Numbered from the stretch's first letter, positions 28,603-37,572 are shown. The stretch: DNA of 64,000 nt from Ostreiculturibacter nitratireducens (GCF_032670585.1 NZ_JAVQHL010000001.1:1178001-1242000), one strand, 5' to 3'. Notes: generated by a model not told the origin, from the letters alone. Program-made: numbers and translations.

Positions 28603-29493
28603 TTATTCTGCTGCCGCGAAACTGGCCGTGTAATGCTCCATCTGGAGCCGCGTGGCCATCACTGCGTTCTTCATAAGGATCGACACCGTCACCGGGCCCA
28701 CGCCTCCCGGCACCGGCGTGATCCAGCCAGCCACCTCCCGGCAGCTTTCGAAATCCGCGTCGCCGACGACGCGCGGGCCGTCCGGCCCATCGACCTGGTT
28801 GATCCCGATATCGATCAGCGCCGCTCCGGGCTTCAGCATCTCGCCGGTGACGAGGCCGGGCTTGCCGACCGCGACGAAGACCGCATCCGCGCGCCGGGAA
28901 TGGACCGAGACCTGCCGCGTCATGTGGTGGCAGACGGTGACGGTCGCGCCAAGGCCCATCATGAGGAAGGCGATGGGCTTTCCGACGATCTCCGAATGGC
29001 CGATCACCGTGACGTCGAGCCCCTCGAGCTTGAGGGGCAGTGTCTTCAGTATCTCCACCGCGGCCACTGCGGTGCAGGGACCGAGCGTCAGGTCGTTATA
29101 GACGATGTTGCCGATCGAGGCGGGATGCATCCCCTCGACGTCCTTGAGCGGGTGAACCGTCTTTTGCAGCGCCTTCACGGGGATGTGTCCTGGCAACGGA
29201 CGCTGGATGATGATGCCATTGACCCGCGGGTCGGCATTGAGTCCGCGCACCACCCCGATGAGCTGCTCGAGAGAGATGTCTTCCGGGTAGTTCCGCGCTT
29301 CGAAAGCGACACCGGAGGCTTCGGCCTGGCGTTGCTGGTTGCGCACGTAGAGCTCTGCCGCTGCGACGTCGCCTACGCTGATGGATACGAGTCGCGGCGC
29401 CCAACCGGCTTCGGCGAGGCGCGACGCCTCGGCTGCGGCTGCGGCGCGGATGTCCGCGGCGATTGCGCGGCCGTCGATCACTGTGGCGGTCAT
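28603..29493 (-). CDS. FolD paralogue lacking the cyclohydrolase lysine
   Basis: A 296-residue FolD-family protein, clearly diverged from its neighbour. Tyr49 is kept in YVRNQ but the catalytic lysine is Gln53 (codon CAG at 29335-29337 on the minus strand). Other changes: KDVEGMH for KDVDGFH and GPCTAVA for VPCTPLG. The nucleotide site VTVIGHSEIVGKPIAFLM and PVPGGVGPVTV are intact. In the human enzyme, replacing this Lys abolishes cyclohydrolase activity but not dehydrogenase activity. I infer a dehydrogenase-only enzyme, perhaps using another cofactor or substrate. It sits between fhs and folD in the same orientation, so all three are likely co-transcribed. Confidence 0.93.
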   Translation of the reverse strand: MTATVIDGRAIAADIRAAAAAEASRLAEAGWAPRLVSISVGDVAAAELYVRNQQRQAEASGVAFEARNYPEDISLEQLIGVVRGLNADPRVNGIIIQRPLPGHIPVKALQKTVHPLKDVEGMHPASIGNIVYNDLTLGPCTAVAAVEILKTLPLKLEGLDVTVIGHSEIVGKPIAFLMMGLGATVTVCHHMTRQVSVHSRRADAVFVAVGKPGLVTGEMLKPGAALIDIGINQVDGPDGPRVVGDADFESCREVAGWITPVPGGVGPVTVSILMKNAVMATRLQMEHYTASFAAAE

Positions 29494-29521
29494 GCCCTCG
29501 GGCCCTTGTGTTCAGAGGCGC

Positions 29522-29548
29522 GGGAGGGCCGGATGACCCGGCCCTCCC
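29522..29548 (-). repeat. Perfect hairpin between fhs and the folD paralogue
   Basis: Eleven-base arms GGGAGGGCCGG (29522-29532) and CCGGCCCTCCC (29538-29548) with a five-base spacer ATGAC, in the 70-base gap between the two genes. On the minus strand no T run follows, so it is not a standard terminator. It may be an RNA processing or stability element that sets different levels of fhs and folD message. Confidence 0.7.
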
Positions 29549-29563
29549 ATATCGAGCAGTTTC

Positions 29564-31240
29564 TCAGAACAGCCCTTCGACGTTCCCTTCGGCGTTGAGG
29601 CGGATCACCTCGGCCGAGGGCACCTTGGGCAGGCCAGGCATCGTCATGATCTCACCGCAGATCACCACGATGAAGCCGGCGCCGGCCGAAAGCCGCACTT
29701 CGCGAACCGGAACCGAATGCCCCGTCGGCGCGCCGCGCAGGTTCGGGTCGGTCGAGAAGGAGTACTGCGTCTTCGCCATGCAGATCGGCAGATTGCCGTA
29801 GCCCGCCGCTTCCCAGGCTTTCAGCTGGTCGCGGATCGCCTTGTCGGCCAGAACCTCGTCGGCGTGGTAGATGCGCTTCGCGATCGTTTCGATCTTCTGG
29901 AACAGCGGCATCTCGTCCGGGTAGATCGGTGCGAAGTTCGCGGAGCCCGATTCAGCGAGGCTGACGACCTTGTGGGCGAGATCCTCGATCCCGGCCGAGC
30001 CGTGGGCCCAGTGCTTGCAGAGGATCGCCTCGGCGCCCTGTTCGGCCACGTAGGCCTTGACGGCCTGGATCTCGGCGTCGGTGTCGGAATGGAAGTGGTT
30101 GATCGCCACCACGACCGGCACGCCGAACGACTTCACGTTGGCGATGTGACGGCCGAGGTTCGGGCAGCCCTTCACCACGGCATCGACGTTCTCCGCGCCG
30201 AGATCGGCCTTGGCGACGCCGCCGTTCATCTTCATCGCGCGCACGGTCGCCACGATCACGGCGGCCGCCGGCTTCAGCCCGGCCTTGCGGCACTTGATGT
30301 CAAAGAACTTCTCGGCGCCGAGGTCGGCACCGAAGCCGGCTTCGGTCACGACGTATTCGCCGAGCTTCAGCGCAGTTTTCGTGGCGATGACCGAGTTACA
30401 ACCGTGAGCGATGTTCGCGAACGGGCCGCCGTGGACGAAGGCCGGGTTGTTCTCGAGCGTCTGCACGAGGTTCGGCTGCATCGCATCCTTGAGAAGGACC
30501 GTCATCGCACCATCGGCCTTGATGTCGCGGCAGTAGACCGGCGACTTGTCGCGGCGGTATGCCACGACGATGTCGCCGAGGCGCTTCTGAAGGTCCTCGA
30601 GGTCTTTCGAGAGGCAGAGGATCGCCATGACCTCGGAGGCCACGGTGATGTCGAAGCCGGCCTGACGCGGGAAGCCGTTCGCAACGCCGCCGAGCGACAC
30701 CACGATGTCACGCAGCGCGCGGTCGTTCATGTCCATGACGCGACGCCAGGAAACGCGGCGGGTGTCGATTTCCTGCTCGTTGCCCCAGTAGATGTGGTTG
30801 TCGATCATCGCCGACAGCAGGTTGTGCGCCGAAGTGATCGCGTGGAAGTCGCCGGTGAAGTGGAGGTTCATGTCCTCCATCGGAACGACCTGGGCATAGC
30901 CGCCGCCCGCTGCGCCGCCCTTCATGCCGAAGTTCGGGCCAAGCGAGGCTTCGCGGATGCAAATCACGGCCTTCTTGCCGATACGGTTCAGACCGTCGCC
31001 GAGGCCAACGGTGGTCGTCGTCTTGCCTTCGCCCGCGGGCGTCGGGTTGATCGCGGTAACGAGGATCAGTTTCCCGTCGGGCTTGTCGCCAAGCGACGAG
31101 ATGAACTCCTGGCTGACCTTGGCCTTGTCATGGCCGTAGGGCAGGAGGTGCTCGGTGGGAATGCCAAGCTTCTGGCCAATCTCGAGGATCGGTTTCTTCT
31201 TCGCCTCGCGGGCAATCTCGATATCTGTTTTCACAGCCAT
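29564..31240 (-). CDS. fhs: Formate-tetrahydrofolate ligase
   Basis: A 558-residue ATP-dependent ligase that makes 10-formyl-THF from formate and THF. The P-loop TPAGEGKTTTTVGLGDGL (residues 67-84), ASLGPNFGMKGGAAGGGYAQ, FTGDFHAITSAHNLLSAMID and LVQTLENNPAFVHGGPFANIAHGCNS are all diagnostic. Together with the two folD-type genes it supplies reversible C1 flow between formate and methylene-THF, as used by Rhodobacterales that demethylate osmolytes and methylated compounds. Start ATG 31240 follows AAGGAGAGAG on the minus strand. The 192-base upstream gap should hold the promoter. Confidence 0.98.
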   Translation of the reverse strand: MAVKTDIEIAREAKKKPILEIGQKLGIPTEHLLPYGHDKAKVSQEFISSLGDKPDGKLILVTAINPTPAGEGKTTTTVGLGDGLNRIGKKAVICIREASLGPNFGMKGGAAGGGYAQVVPMEDMNLHFTGDFHAITSAHNLLSAMIDNHIYWGNEQEIDTRRVSWRRVMDMNDRALRDIVVSLGGVANGFPRQAGFDITVASEVMAILCLSKDLEDLQKRLGDIVVAYRRDKSPVYCRDIKADGAMTVLLKDAMQPNLVQTLENNPAFVHGGPFANIAHGCNSVIATKTALKLGEYVVTEAGFGADLGAEKFFDIKCRKAGLKPAAAVIVATVRAMKMNGGVAKADLGAENVDAVVKGCPNLGRHIANVKSFGVPVVVAINHFHSDTDAEIQAVKAYVAEQGAEAILCKHWAHGSAGIEDLAHKVVSLAESGSANFAPIYPDEMPLFQKIETIAKRIYHADEVLADKAIRDQLKAWEAAGYGNLPICMAKTQYSFSTDPNLRGAPTGHSVPVREVRLSAGAGFIVVICGEIMTMPGLPKVPSAEVIRLNAEGNVEGLF

Positions 31241-31432
31241 GGCGCGCTCTCTCCTTGTCGGCTGGCCTTAATCGGTCAGCCTTCGTATAGCCGCGCCCGC
31301 GCTTCCCATAAGGATGGTTTCCGACATTTCCTTTGGCGGATTCGCCAGACGGCACATTGAAAGTGCCATTTTCTGGAACGAAATGCCATTCTGCGTCAAT
31401 ATGGAATTTTTGTTCTACGCGACACCTGGTTC

Positions 31433-32032
31433 TCATCCTTCCCGCGCGACGTCCAGATATTGCCACGCTCGCTGGTCCGGGACATGCAGACGAACCGCAT
31501 CTCCCAGACGGAACAATCCCTCGCGTTCGGCCCAGGCCGTGACCCCGCGCCGACCCTTCGCCGCAGGCAGGAACAACTTGCCCTTTCCCGGGCAAGCGGC
31601 CTCGATTGCCTTGGCCGGAATCGCGCAGGGCCGATTCTGCATGTCGACGACGAGCGTTGCGCCGCTTTCGCCCTGGAGGCGTGACGAAGGCGGAAGATGG
31701 CTGAAATCCGGAATCCCCCCGATCACCATCGTCGCGCCGAGAAGCGCGGGATCAAGCGACGGAAGGCCCATGTCACGGGCAATATCCGCCATTTCCTCCA
31801 AGGACAGGATGGAAACCTGGCGCGTGTTCCGGATTTCCGTGCCTTTCGGATATTGCGCGGCAACACGGCTGCAAGATGGGCGCGTCAGCCCCTGATGCGC
31901 TTCGCCCGCTATTCCGGCGAAGGAGGCGAAGAGTTCCTTCGCAGGCTCGGCAGTGAGCAGCTTTCGTTCACCCGTGACGCGCCCCAACCAAGCGACGCGT
32001 CCGACGAACCCGGTGGGTTTGAGCGCGGGCAC
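31433..32032 (-). CDS. MOSC-domain protein
   Basis: A 199-residue protein of the MOSC (MoCo sulfurase C-terminal) superfamily: HQGLTRPSCSRVAAQYPKG, NTRQVSILSLEEMADIARDMG, LLGATMVIGGIPDFSHLPPS, VDMQNRPC and GRRGVTAWAEREG. MOSC domains bind sulfur or molybdenum cofactor ligands in sulfur-carrier reactions; stand-alone members like this are of uncertain substrate. It begins 14 bases after the upstream methyltransferase gene stops and may share its transcript. Confidence 0.88.
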   Translation of the reverse strand: MPALKPTGFVGRVAWLGRVTGERKLLTAEPAKELFASFAGIAGEAHQGLTRPSCSRVAAQYPKGTEIRNTRQVSILSLEEMADIARDMGLPSLDPALLGATMVIGGIPDFSHLPPSSRLQGESGATLVVDMQNRPCAIPAKAIEAACPGKGKLFLPAAKGRRGVTAWAEREGLFRLGDAVRLHVPDQRAWQYLDVAREG

Positions 32033-32046
32033 GGCCCCTCCCCGGC

Positions 32047-32823
32047 TCAGACCGTCAGAGTGAAGAACACCCGCCGGAAAGGAAACAGGACGGCGCCGTC
32101 ATCCTCCACGGGATAGGCAGAGGCCAACGCCTCCTCGTAGCGGCGGATGAATGCCTGCGCTTCCCAATCCGCCAGCTTCGCGAGGAAAGGCCGCATCGCG
32201 GTGGATTCGGTGAAGCGTCGGACGGGGTGACCGCTTTCCACCGCCTCGAGCTTCTGGACGTAGTCCGTTTCCCAGACACTGACGCGCCCCACGGGGGCAA
32301 GCATCCGGTGATAATCGACCGGTGCCGCAACGGGTGGCCGCCAGTCGGCAAAATCGAAACGGTCAGGGAACATGTCGGCCGCGAATTCCCGCAGGAACCG
32401 GTGCGACGGCGCGAAGACCTGCCGCGGCATCTGCACGGCGAGTGTGCCGCCAGGCGCGAGGAACCCGGCCAGCCGCGGCATCAGGGCCTCGTGATCGTCG
32501 AGCCAGTGCAGGGCAGCATTGGAAAAGATGAGGGCGACCGGTTCCTCGGGCTCCCAGTCGGCTGCGTCAACCGCCGCAAGAGTCCCGTAGTGGCCGGTCT
32601 CCTCCGCCTCGGTAAGCATCGCGGGGGAATTGTCGACCCCGATCAGATCGCGATCGGGAAATCGCGCGGCAAGGGCGCCACCCACGGCGCCCGAACCACA
32701 TCCAAGATCGACGACAGCGCCCTCCGGCAACTCCTGCACCTGCGCAAGAAGATCGAGCGCGGGCCGGAGCCGGAGCCCCCGAAACCGAGAGTAGGTTTCC
32801 GGGTTCCAGTCGGGCGCTGCCAT
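32047..32823 (-). CDS. tam: Trans-aconitate 2-methyltransferase-like SAM enzyme
   Basis: A 258-residue class I SAM methyltransferase. Motif I is VVDLGCGSGAVGGALAARFP, motif II IGVDNSPAML, then IFSNAALHWLDDHEALMPRL and LAVQMPRQVFAPSHRFLREF, a pattern typical of Tam, and VSVWETDYVQKL in the C-terminal part. Tam methylates trans-aconitate, an inhibitor of aconitase formed from the citric-acid cycle. The ATG at 32823 has GAGG seven bases away and is preferred to the GTG one codon earlier. It follows ftsH by 8 bases on the same strand. Family assignment is good; exact substrate is by analogy. Confidence 0.88.
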   Translation of the reverse strand: MAAPDWNPETYSRFRGLRLRPALDLLAQVQELPEGAVVDLGCGSGAVGGALAARFPDRDLIGVDNSPAMLTEAEETGHYGTLAAVDAADWEPEEPVALIFSNAALHWLDDHEALMPRLAGFLAPGGTLAVQMPRQVFAPSHRFLREFAADMFPDRFDFADWRPPVAAPVDYHRMLAPVGRVSVWETDYVQKLEAVESGHPVRRFTESTAMRPFLAKLADWEAQAFIRRYEEALASAYPVEDDGAVLFPFRRVFFTLTV

Positions 32824-32831
32824 CACGGGCC

Positions 32832-34742
32832 TCAGGCCGAGGGCTCCGGAAGGCCGCCGCCCTTCGGCGCCTTGGGCTTCTTCGTCTTCGGGATGGAGGT
32901 GACCGACGGCGCGGCGCCCGAAGGCGGCGGCGTGCTGTCATCCCCACTGTCGAGGGACTCGCCCTTCATCACCTTCTGGATCTCGTCGCCGGTGAGCGTC
33001 TCGTATTCCAGAAGCCCCTTCGCCAGGCGCTCGAACTCCTCCTGGTGATCCAGGATGATCGTGCGGGCGGTCTGGTAGCCATCTTCGATGAAGCGCTTCA
33101 CTTCTTCCTCGATCAGCTCCTTCGTCTTCGCCGAGACAGAGAAACCGCCGGTGGTGCCACGATAGCCCTCATGGGCTTCCGAATAGTCGATGTTGCCGAC
33201 CTTGTCGGACATGCCCCAGCGCATCACCATGGCCCGCGCGATCGCGGAGGCCTGCTGAATGTCGCCGGCAGGGCCGTTCGACACGCGCTCGTCGCCCCAC
33301 TTGATGATCTCGGCCGCCTTGCCCGCCATGGTCATGGCGATCTTCTGCTTGGCCTCATCCTTGTGGTAGTTGAGCTTGTCCATCTCCGGCAGGCTCACCA
33401 CCATGCCGAGAGCTCCGCCGCGCGGGATGATCGTCGCCTTGTAGACCGGGTCGCACTTGTCGAGGTTGAGCCCGACGATCGCGTGACCGGCCTCGTGATA
33501 GGCGGTCATCTCCTTCTGTTCGGCGGTCAGGACCATCGAGCGGCGCTCGACACCCATCATGACCTTGTCCTTCGCGGCCTCGAAATCGCCCATGGCAACG
33601 AAACGACGGCCGACGCGCGCGGCCATCAGGGCCGCCTCGTTCACGAGGTTGGCAAGGTCCGCGCCAGAGAAACCCGGCGTGCCGCGCGCGATGATGCGCA
33701 GGTCGACATCGGGCGCCAGCGGCACCTTGCGGGCGTGGACATTGAGGATCTTCTCCCGTCCCTTGATGTCGGGGTTCGGGACGTGGATCTGCCGGTCGAA
33801 ACGGCCCGGACGCAAAAGCGCGGGGTCGAGCACGTCCTTGCGGTTGGTGGCCGCGACGATGATGATCCCTTCGTTCGCCTCGAAGCCGTCCATCTCCACG
33901 AGAAGCTGGTTCAGCGTCTGCTCGCGTTCGTCATTGCCGCCACCAAAGCCGACGCCGCGCGAACGGCCGACGGCGTCGATTTCGTCGATGAACACAATGC
34001 AGGGCGCGTTCTTCTTCGCCTGCTCGAACATGTCGCGCACGCGGGACGCACCGACACCCACGAACATCTCGACGAAGTCGGAGCCCGAAATGGTGAAGAA
34101 CGGAACGCCCGCCTCGCCCGCGATCGCGCGAGCCAGCAGCGTCTTGCCCGTGCCCGGCGGGCCGACAAGCAGCGCGCCTTTCGGGATCTTGCCGCCGAGG
34201 CGCGAAAACTTCTGCGGGTTCCGGAGGAACTCGACGATCTCCTCGAGTTCTTCCTTCGCCTCGTCGATACCGGCCACGTCGTCGAATGTCACGCGCCCAT
34301 GCTTCTCGGTCAGCAGCTTCGCACGCGACTTGCCGAAGCCCATCGCGCCGCCGCGTCCACCGCCCTGCATGCGGTTCATGAAGAAGATCCACACACCGAT
34401 CAGGAGAAGGAACGGGAGCCACACGCCAAGGATAGACAGGAAGCCGGATTGCTCCTGACGCTCAACCCGCACCTCGACGTTGTTGGCAATGAGCCGGTCG
34501 GTGATTTCATCGCTCTCAGGCTTGACGGTCGAATACTGGCGTCCGTCCTTGCCGCGGACGAGCACCTGCTCCCCGTCGAGGACGACGCTGGTGACTTCGC
34601 CGCTCTCCACCCGAGAGATGAATTCCGAATAGCTGATCGTCTGCGAATTCATCGTGCTCTGGCTGCCGCCGAACAGGTTGAACAGCGCGAGGATCAGCAG
34701 AAACAGCACGACCCAGAATGCGACGTTGCGCGCGTTACCCAA
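32832..34742 (-). CDS. ftsH: ATP-dependent zinc metalloprotease FtsH
   Basis: A 636-residue inner-membrane AAA protease. Two membrane segments (VAFWVVLFLLILALFNLF and ILGVWLPFLLLIGVWIFF) flank a periplasmic domain. The AAA module has GPPGTGKT, FIDEIDAVGRSRG and RPGRFDRQI, and the protease the zinc motif HEAGH at about residues 416-420. The C-terminus is Pro/Gly/Lys-rich. Translation begins at TTG 34742, preceded by GGAGG eight bases upstream. It degrades short-lived and damaged membrane proteins. The 211-base gap to tilS upstream contains strong hairpins. Confidence 0.98.
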   Translation of the reverse strand: MGNARNVAFWVVLFLLILALFNLFGGSQSTMNSQTISYSEFISRVESGEVTSVVLDGEQVLVRGKDGRQYSTVKPESDEITDRLIANNVEVRVERQEQSGFLSILGVWLPFLLLIGVWIFFMNRMQGGGRGGAMGFGKSRAKLLTEKHGRVTFDDVAGIDEAKEELEEIVEFLRNPQKFSRLGGKIPKGALLVGPPGTGKTLLARAIAGEAGVPFFTISGSDFVEMFVGVGASRVRDMFEQAKKNAPCIVFIDEIDAVGRSRGVGFGGGNDEREQTLNQLLVEMDGFEANEGIIIVAATNRKDVLDPALLRPGRFDRQIHVPNPDIKGREKILNVHARKVPLAPDVDLRIIARGTPGFSGADLANLVNEAALMAARVGRRFVAMGDFEAAKDKVMMGVERRSMVLTAEQKEMTAYHEAGHAIVGLNLDKCDPVYKATIIPRGGALGMVVSLPEMDKLNYHKDEAKQKIAMTMAGKAAEIIKWGDERVSNGPAGDIQQASAIARAMVMRWGMSDKVGNIDYSEAHEGYRGTTGGFSVSAKTKELIEEEVKRFIEDGYQTARTIILDHQEEFERLAKGLLEYETLTGDEIQKVMKGESLDSGDDSTPPPSGAAPSVTSIPKTKKPKAPKGGGLPEPSA

Positions 34743-34868
34743 GAGAGTTTCCTCCGAAATTCCATCGAGAGGCGCAAAAGCAAGGCCTTCGGCACCTCGC
34801 TCCTTAAGATAGAGATAAAGGCCGCCCGTTCAATGCGATAAAATCACGGATGGTCGGGCCAAGCCGTC

Positions 34869-34934
34869 GCAGGCAGGTTCCCACCGGCACCCGGGTGGCC
34901 ATGCCTGCCGCGATGCGCGGCCAACCGCGCATTG
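34869..34934 (-). promoter_or_regulatory. Two hairpins between tilS and ftsH (candidate structured leader)
   Basis: Hairpin A: GCAGGCA (34869-34875) with TGCCTGC (34902-34908), enclosing CCACC/GGTGG (34881-34885, 34894-34898). Hairpin B: CGATGCGCGG (34911-34920) with CCGCGCATTG (34925-34934), ten pairs including a G-T, four-base loop CCAA. They lie between the tilS stop and the ftsH start on the minus strand; no U tract follows either one, so they may be attenuator or leader structure rather than a plain terminator. Confidence 0.45.
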
Positions 34935-34953
34935 CGCCATCCGATGCCCGGCT

Positions 34954-36198
34954 TCACGCGGCGGTCAGGCTCGCAAGAAATTGCTCTTTTCCGCCAGTGA
35001 GTTCGGCGACCCAACCCTCCGGCTTGCCTGCCAGCGGCGCGGCAATCAGCTTGTCCTCCCGCCAGACCGAAGGCGTCGAGATAAGCGTCGTTCGCGGAAT
35101 CCCGACCTCACGCCAATTTTGACAGTCGCGAAGACCGGTTTCACCCAACGCACGGACGTCGAGCCCCGGCGCCTCTTCTCCCCTCACCATCCAACGCCCA
35201 TCCCAGGTGTCGCCAGGCTTGCACGAAAGGTCCCGGACCGCCTGGTACTCGCGGGTCACGCGGACCTCACGCTTGTTCGACGAAATCAGGCAGCCGTGCA
35301 GGACCCGGCGCGCGGGCTCCGCGACCGCTTCCAACGACTCTTCCAAAGGTGCGAAGCGGGGGCCGTATTCCGCCGAGGCTACCCAGCGCAGCGCATGGGA
35401 CAACAGTCTGAGCTGCGTCTCCCTTGGCACCGAAACGAAACCCTCACGTTCGAAGACCACATCGCCAGCCTCGACGCGGACGATCTGAGCCGCCGTCCTG
35501 GCGGCGAATTCCGCAAGCGCCGCCCGCGCGACGGAGAGCCGCCCGGCGGCCGCCGCCAGATCTTCGACCTCGACCCCCAGGGGTGCGAGCAGCCCGATGG
35601 CCCGCCGGGCCTTCACCCGGTCGAAATCCGGGTTTTCGTTCGAGGGATCGTCGAACCATGCGAGTCCGGAGCCCGCCAGCCAATCCCTGAGCTCCGCCCT
35701 CGACCGCGTCAGGAGCGGGCGCAGCCATTGGATACCCTCCGCGTGCCGTTCCGGGGACATGCCTGACAGCCCATCCACTCCCGCGCCTCTCGCAAGCCGC
35801 ATCAGGAAGGTCTCGGCCTGATCGTCACGCGTATGGCCAAGCGCCACCGCGCCGATCCCCCTGCCCCTTGCCCAATCCGCGATCAGGGTCAACCTTGCCC
35901 GCCGCGCCTGGTCCTGGAGATTGCCCTCTCCGTCCCAGTGCCAGCGCAGCGTTTCGTGCGGAACGCCGAGCCCGGCGCAGATCCGCGCCACCGCCGCCGC
36001 CTCCGCGGCCGAGCCGGGACGCAGCCCGTGGTCGACCGTCACCGCCGCGATCTCGGCGCCGTGCTCCCGCGCCCAGGCTGCAAGCAGATGCAGGAGCGCC
36101 GTGGAATCTCCGCCCCCGGAAACGGCGACGCCGAGGCGAAAGATCCGCCTCGGCGCAAGGAATTCCACGATCGTCTGAAGAAGTTCCGCGTCGCTCAC
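34954..36198 (-). CDS. tilS: tRNA(Ile)-lysidine synthase
   Basis: A 414-residue N-type ATP pyrophosphatase that converts C34 of tRNA-Ile(CAU) to lysidine, essential for reading AUA. The PP-loop AVSGGGDSTALL includes Ser27-Ser32, followed by VDHGLRPGSAAEA, HWDGEGNLQDQARRAR and LGHTRDDQAETFLMRLARG, and later RPLL-R and WFDDPSNENPDFDR. The true start is the GTG at 36198, which overlaps the ybgF stop (GTGA); longer frames run through ybgF. The C-terminal domain is complete. Confidence 0.95.
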   Translation of the reverse strand: MSDAELLQTIVEFLAPRRIFRLGVAVSGGGDSTALLHLLAAWAREHGAEIAAVTVDHGLRPGSAAEAAAVARICAGLGVPHETLRWHWDGEGNLQDQARRARLTLIADWARGRGIGAVALGHTRDDQAETFLMRLARGAGVDGLSGMSPERHAEGIQWLRPLLTRSRAELRDWLAGSGLAWFDDPSNENPDFDRVKARRAIGLLAPLGVEVEDLAAAAGRLSVARAALAEFAARTAAQIVRVEAGDVVFEREGFVSVPRETQLRLLSHALRWVASAEYGPRFAPLEESLEAVAEPARRVLHGCLISSNKREVRVTREYQAVRDLSCKPGDTWDGRWMVRGEEAPGLDVRALGETGLRDCQNWREVGIPRTTLISTPSVWREDKLIAAPLAGKPEGWVAELTGGKEQFLASLTAA

Positions 36199-37019
36199 TG
36201 GCACCCGAGATTCTGCATCGTCGCCTGAGCCTCCGCGACGGAGGCGCTGCCGGGGAAACGCGCCCCGACTTCGGCGAGCGTAACGCACGCCTCCTGCAGC
36301 TGGCCGAGTTGCCCGAGCGACTGGCCGAGCCTCAGTAGACTCTGCGCGGCGACCGGCCCGTCCGGCTGTCCGGAAAACGCCTCGAGGTAGGCCCGAGCGG
36401 CGGCCGAGGTTGCACCCGTCTGGGCCAGCGCCTCGCCGCGCATGAAATGCGCCTCTCCGGTCAGGGGCCCGCCCGTGTAGGTCTCGGTGAAGGCCGCAAA
36501 GAGATCCGCGGCGTCCTGAAAGTTGCCGTCTTCGTAGGCCGCCTTGGCCCGGTCGAAATCTGCCTGTTCGTTCGCGGCAAGCTCCGGCTGGGACGCCGTC
36601 GGCGCTGCGGGCGCAGGCGTCACCGGGCCCGGCGCCGGAGCTCCGCCGCCAAGCGTCGCCGTGACCGGCAGGCTCGAGATGTCGCAACCCTCTTCGAGTT
36701 CGCACAGCCGGAACTCGAGGTCGCCGATCCGGTTCGTCCCGTCCGCGACGACCCGGTCCACCTTGTTCTGCAAGGCCTCGGTGACCGAGGTGAGACGCAC
36801 GATCTCAGCCTCCATCGCGTTCATCCGGTCGAGCGCCGAGGCGCCGCCCGCGGCCTGCATCCCGGCCTGGCCCGATGACACGAGTTCCGCCCGCAGTGCC
36901 TGCAGATCGGCGGCCAGGGCCGCGAGTTCGGCCCTGATGTCGGCGATGGTTTCGTCCTGCGCGAAGGCCGGGGCCGAGAAGGCCCCGAACCAGAGGAGAA
37001 GAACGGAAAGCCGGATCAT
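36195..37019 (-). CDS. ybgF: Tol-Pal system protein YbgF/CpoB
   Basis: A 274-residue periplasmic protein. A signal peptide (residues 1-20, ending AFA) is followed by a coiled-coil region (AELAALAADLQALRAELVSS and MNAMEAEIVRLTSVTEALQNKVDRV), a Pro/Ala linker and C-terminal TPR repeats (DFDRAKAAYEDGNFQDAADLFAAF, FMRGEALAQTGATSAAARAYLEAF). CpoB links Tol-Pal with peptidoglycan synthesis during division. Start ATG 37019 follows AAGGAGGG. It lies downstream of pal and overlaps tilS by four bases. Confidence 0.95.
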   Translation of the reverse strand: MIRLSVLLLWFGAFSAPAFAQDETIADIRAELAALAADLQALRAELVSSGQAGMQAAGGASALDRMNAMEAEIVRLTSVTEALQNKVDRVVADGTNRIGDLEFRLCELEEGCDISSLPVTATLGGGAPAPGPVTPAPAAPTASQPELAANEQADFDRAKAAYEDGNFQDAADLFAAFTETYTGGPLTGEAHFMRGEALAQTGATSAAARAYLEAFSGQPDGPVAAQSLLRLGQSLGQLGQLQEACVTLAEVGARFPGSASVAEAQATMQNLGCQ

Positions 37020-37044
37020 GCGCCCTCCTTCAGGTCGGCGTCTC

Positions 37045-37572
37045 TCAGACGCCCGCGCCGGTGGCCAGCACCGTCACCGCGCGGCGGTTCTGGGCGTAGC
37101 AGGCTTCTTCCGAGCAGACCGCGAGCGGGCGCTCCTTGCCATAGGACACCGTGCGCAGACGGGCCGGCGAGACGCCCTGCGAGATCAGGTATTCCTGAAC
37201 CGCCGTCGCGCGGCGCGCGCCGAGCGCGAGGTTGTATTCCCGCGTGCCCTGTTCGTCGGCATGGCCTTCGACGATCGCGGTGTATTCCGGGTGCTGGTTC
37301 ATCCAGACCGCCTGCGCCGTCAGGATCTGCTGCGCCTGGGGCGTCAGCGAGTACTGGTCGACCGCGAAGAGGACCTTGTCGCCGATCGTCTGCGCGAAAT
37401 AGGCCGGCGAGTTCGGGTTGTTCGGGTCGCCGAGGCTCGCCGAGTCGATTCCGCCCATGCCGCCGGCTCCGCCCGCGCCACCGGGCCCGCCCGCGCCGTA
37501 ACGGTCTGGGTTGTTACAGGCCGAGAGGGCCAGCGCGGCCGTCAGCATCAGGACCTTGGAGAGATGTTTCAT
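37045..37572 (-). CDS. pal: Peptidoglycan-associated lipoprotein Pal
   Basis: A 175-residue outer-membrane lipoprotein with lipobox LSAC (Cys19), a Gly-rich linker (GAGGPGGAGGAGGMGG) and a C-terminal OmpA-like domain: VLFAVDQYSLTPQAQQIL, TAIVEGHADEQGTREYNLALG and a closing NRRAVTVL. It holds the outer membrane to the cell wall and binds TolB. It sits between tolB and ybgF as in most proteobacteria. Confidence 0.97.
   Translation of the reverse strand: MKHLSKVLMLTAALALSACNNPDRYGAGGPGGAGGAGGMGGIDSASLGDPNNPNSPAYFAQTIGDKVLFAVDQYSLTPQAQQILTAQAVWMNQHPEYTAIVEGHADEQGTREYNLALGARRATAVQEYLISQGVSPARLRTVSYGKERPLAVCSEEACYAQNRRAVTVLATGAGV

Noticed and set aside
29717..31360. A 547-codon plus-strand frame opposite fhs
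   Set aside because: Fhs is unmistakable on the minus strand; this frame has an odd His/Asp/Val-rich composition and no domain.
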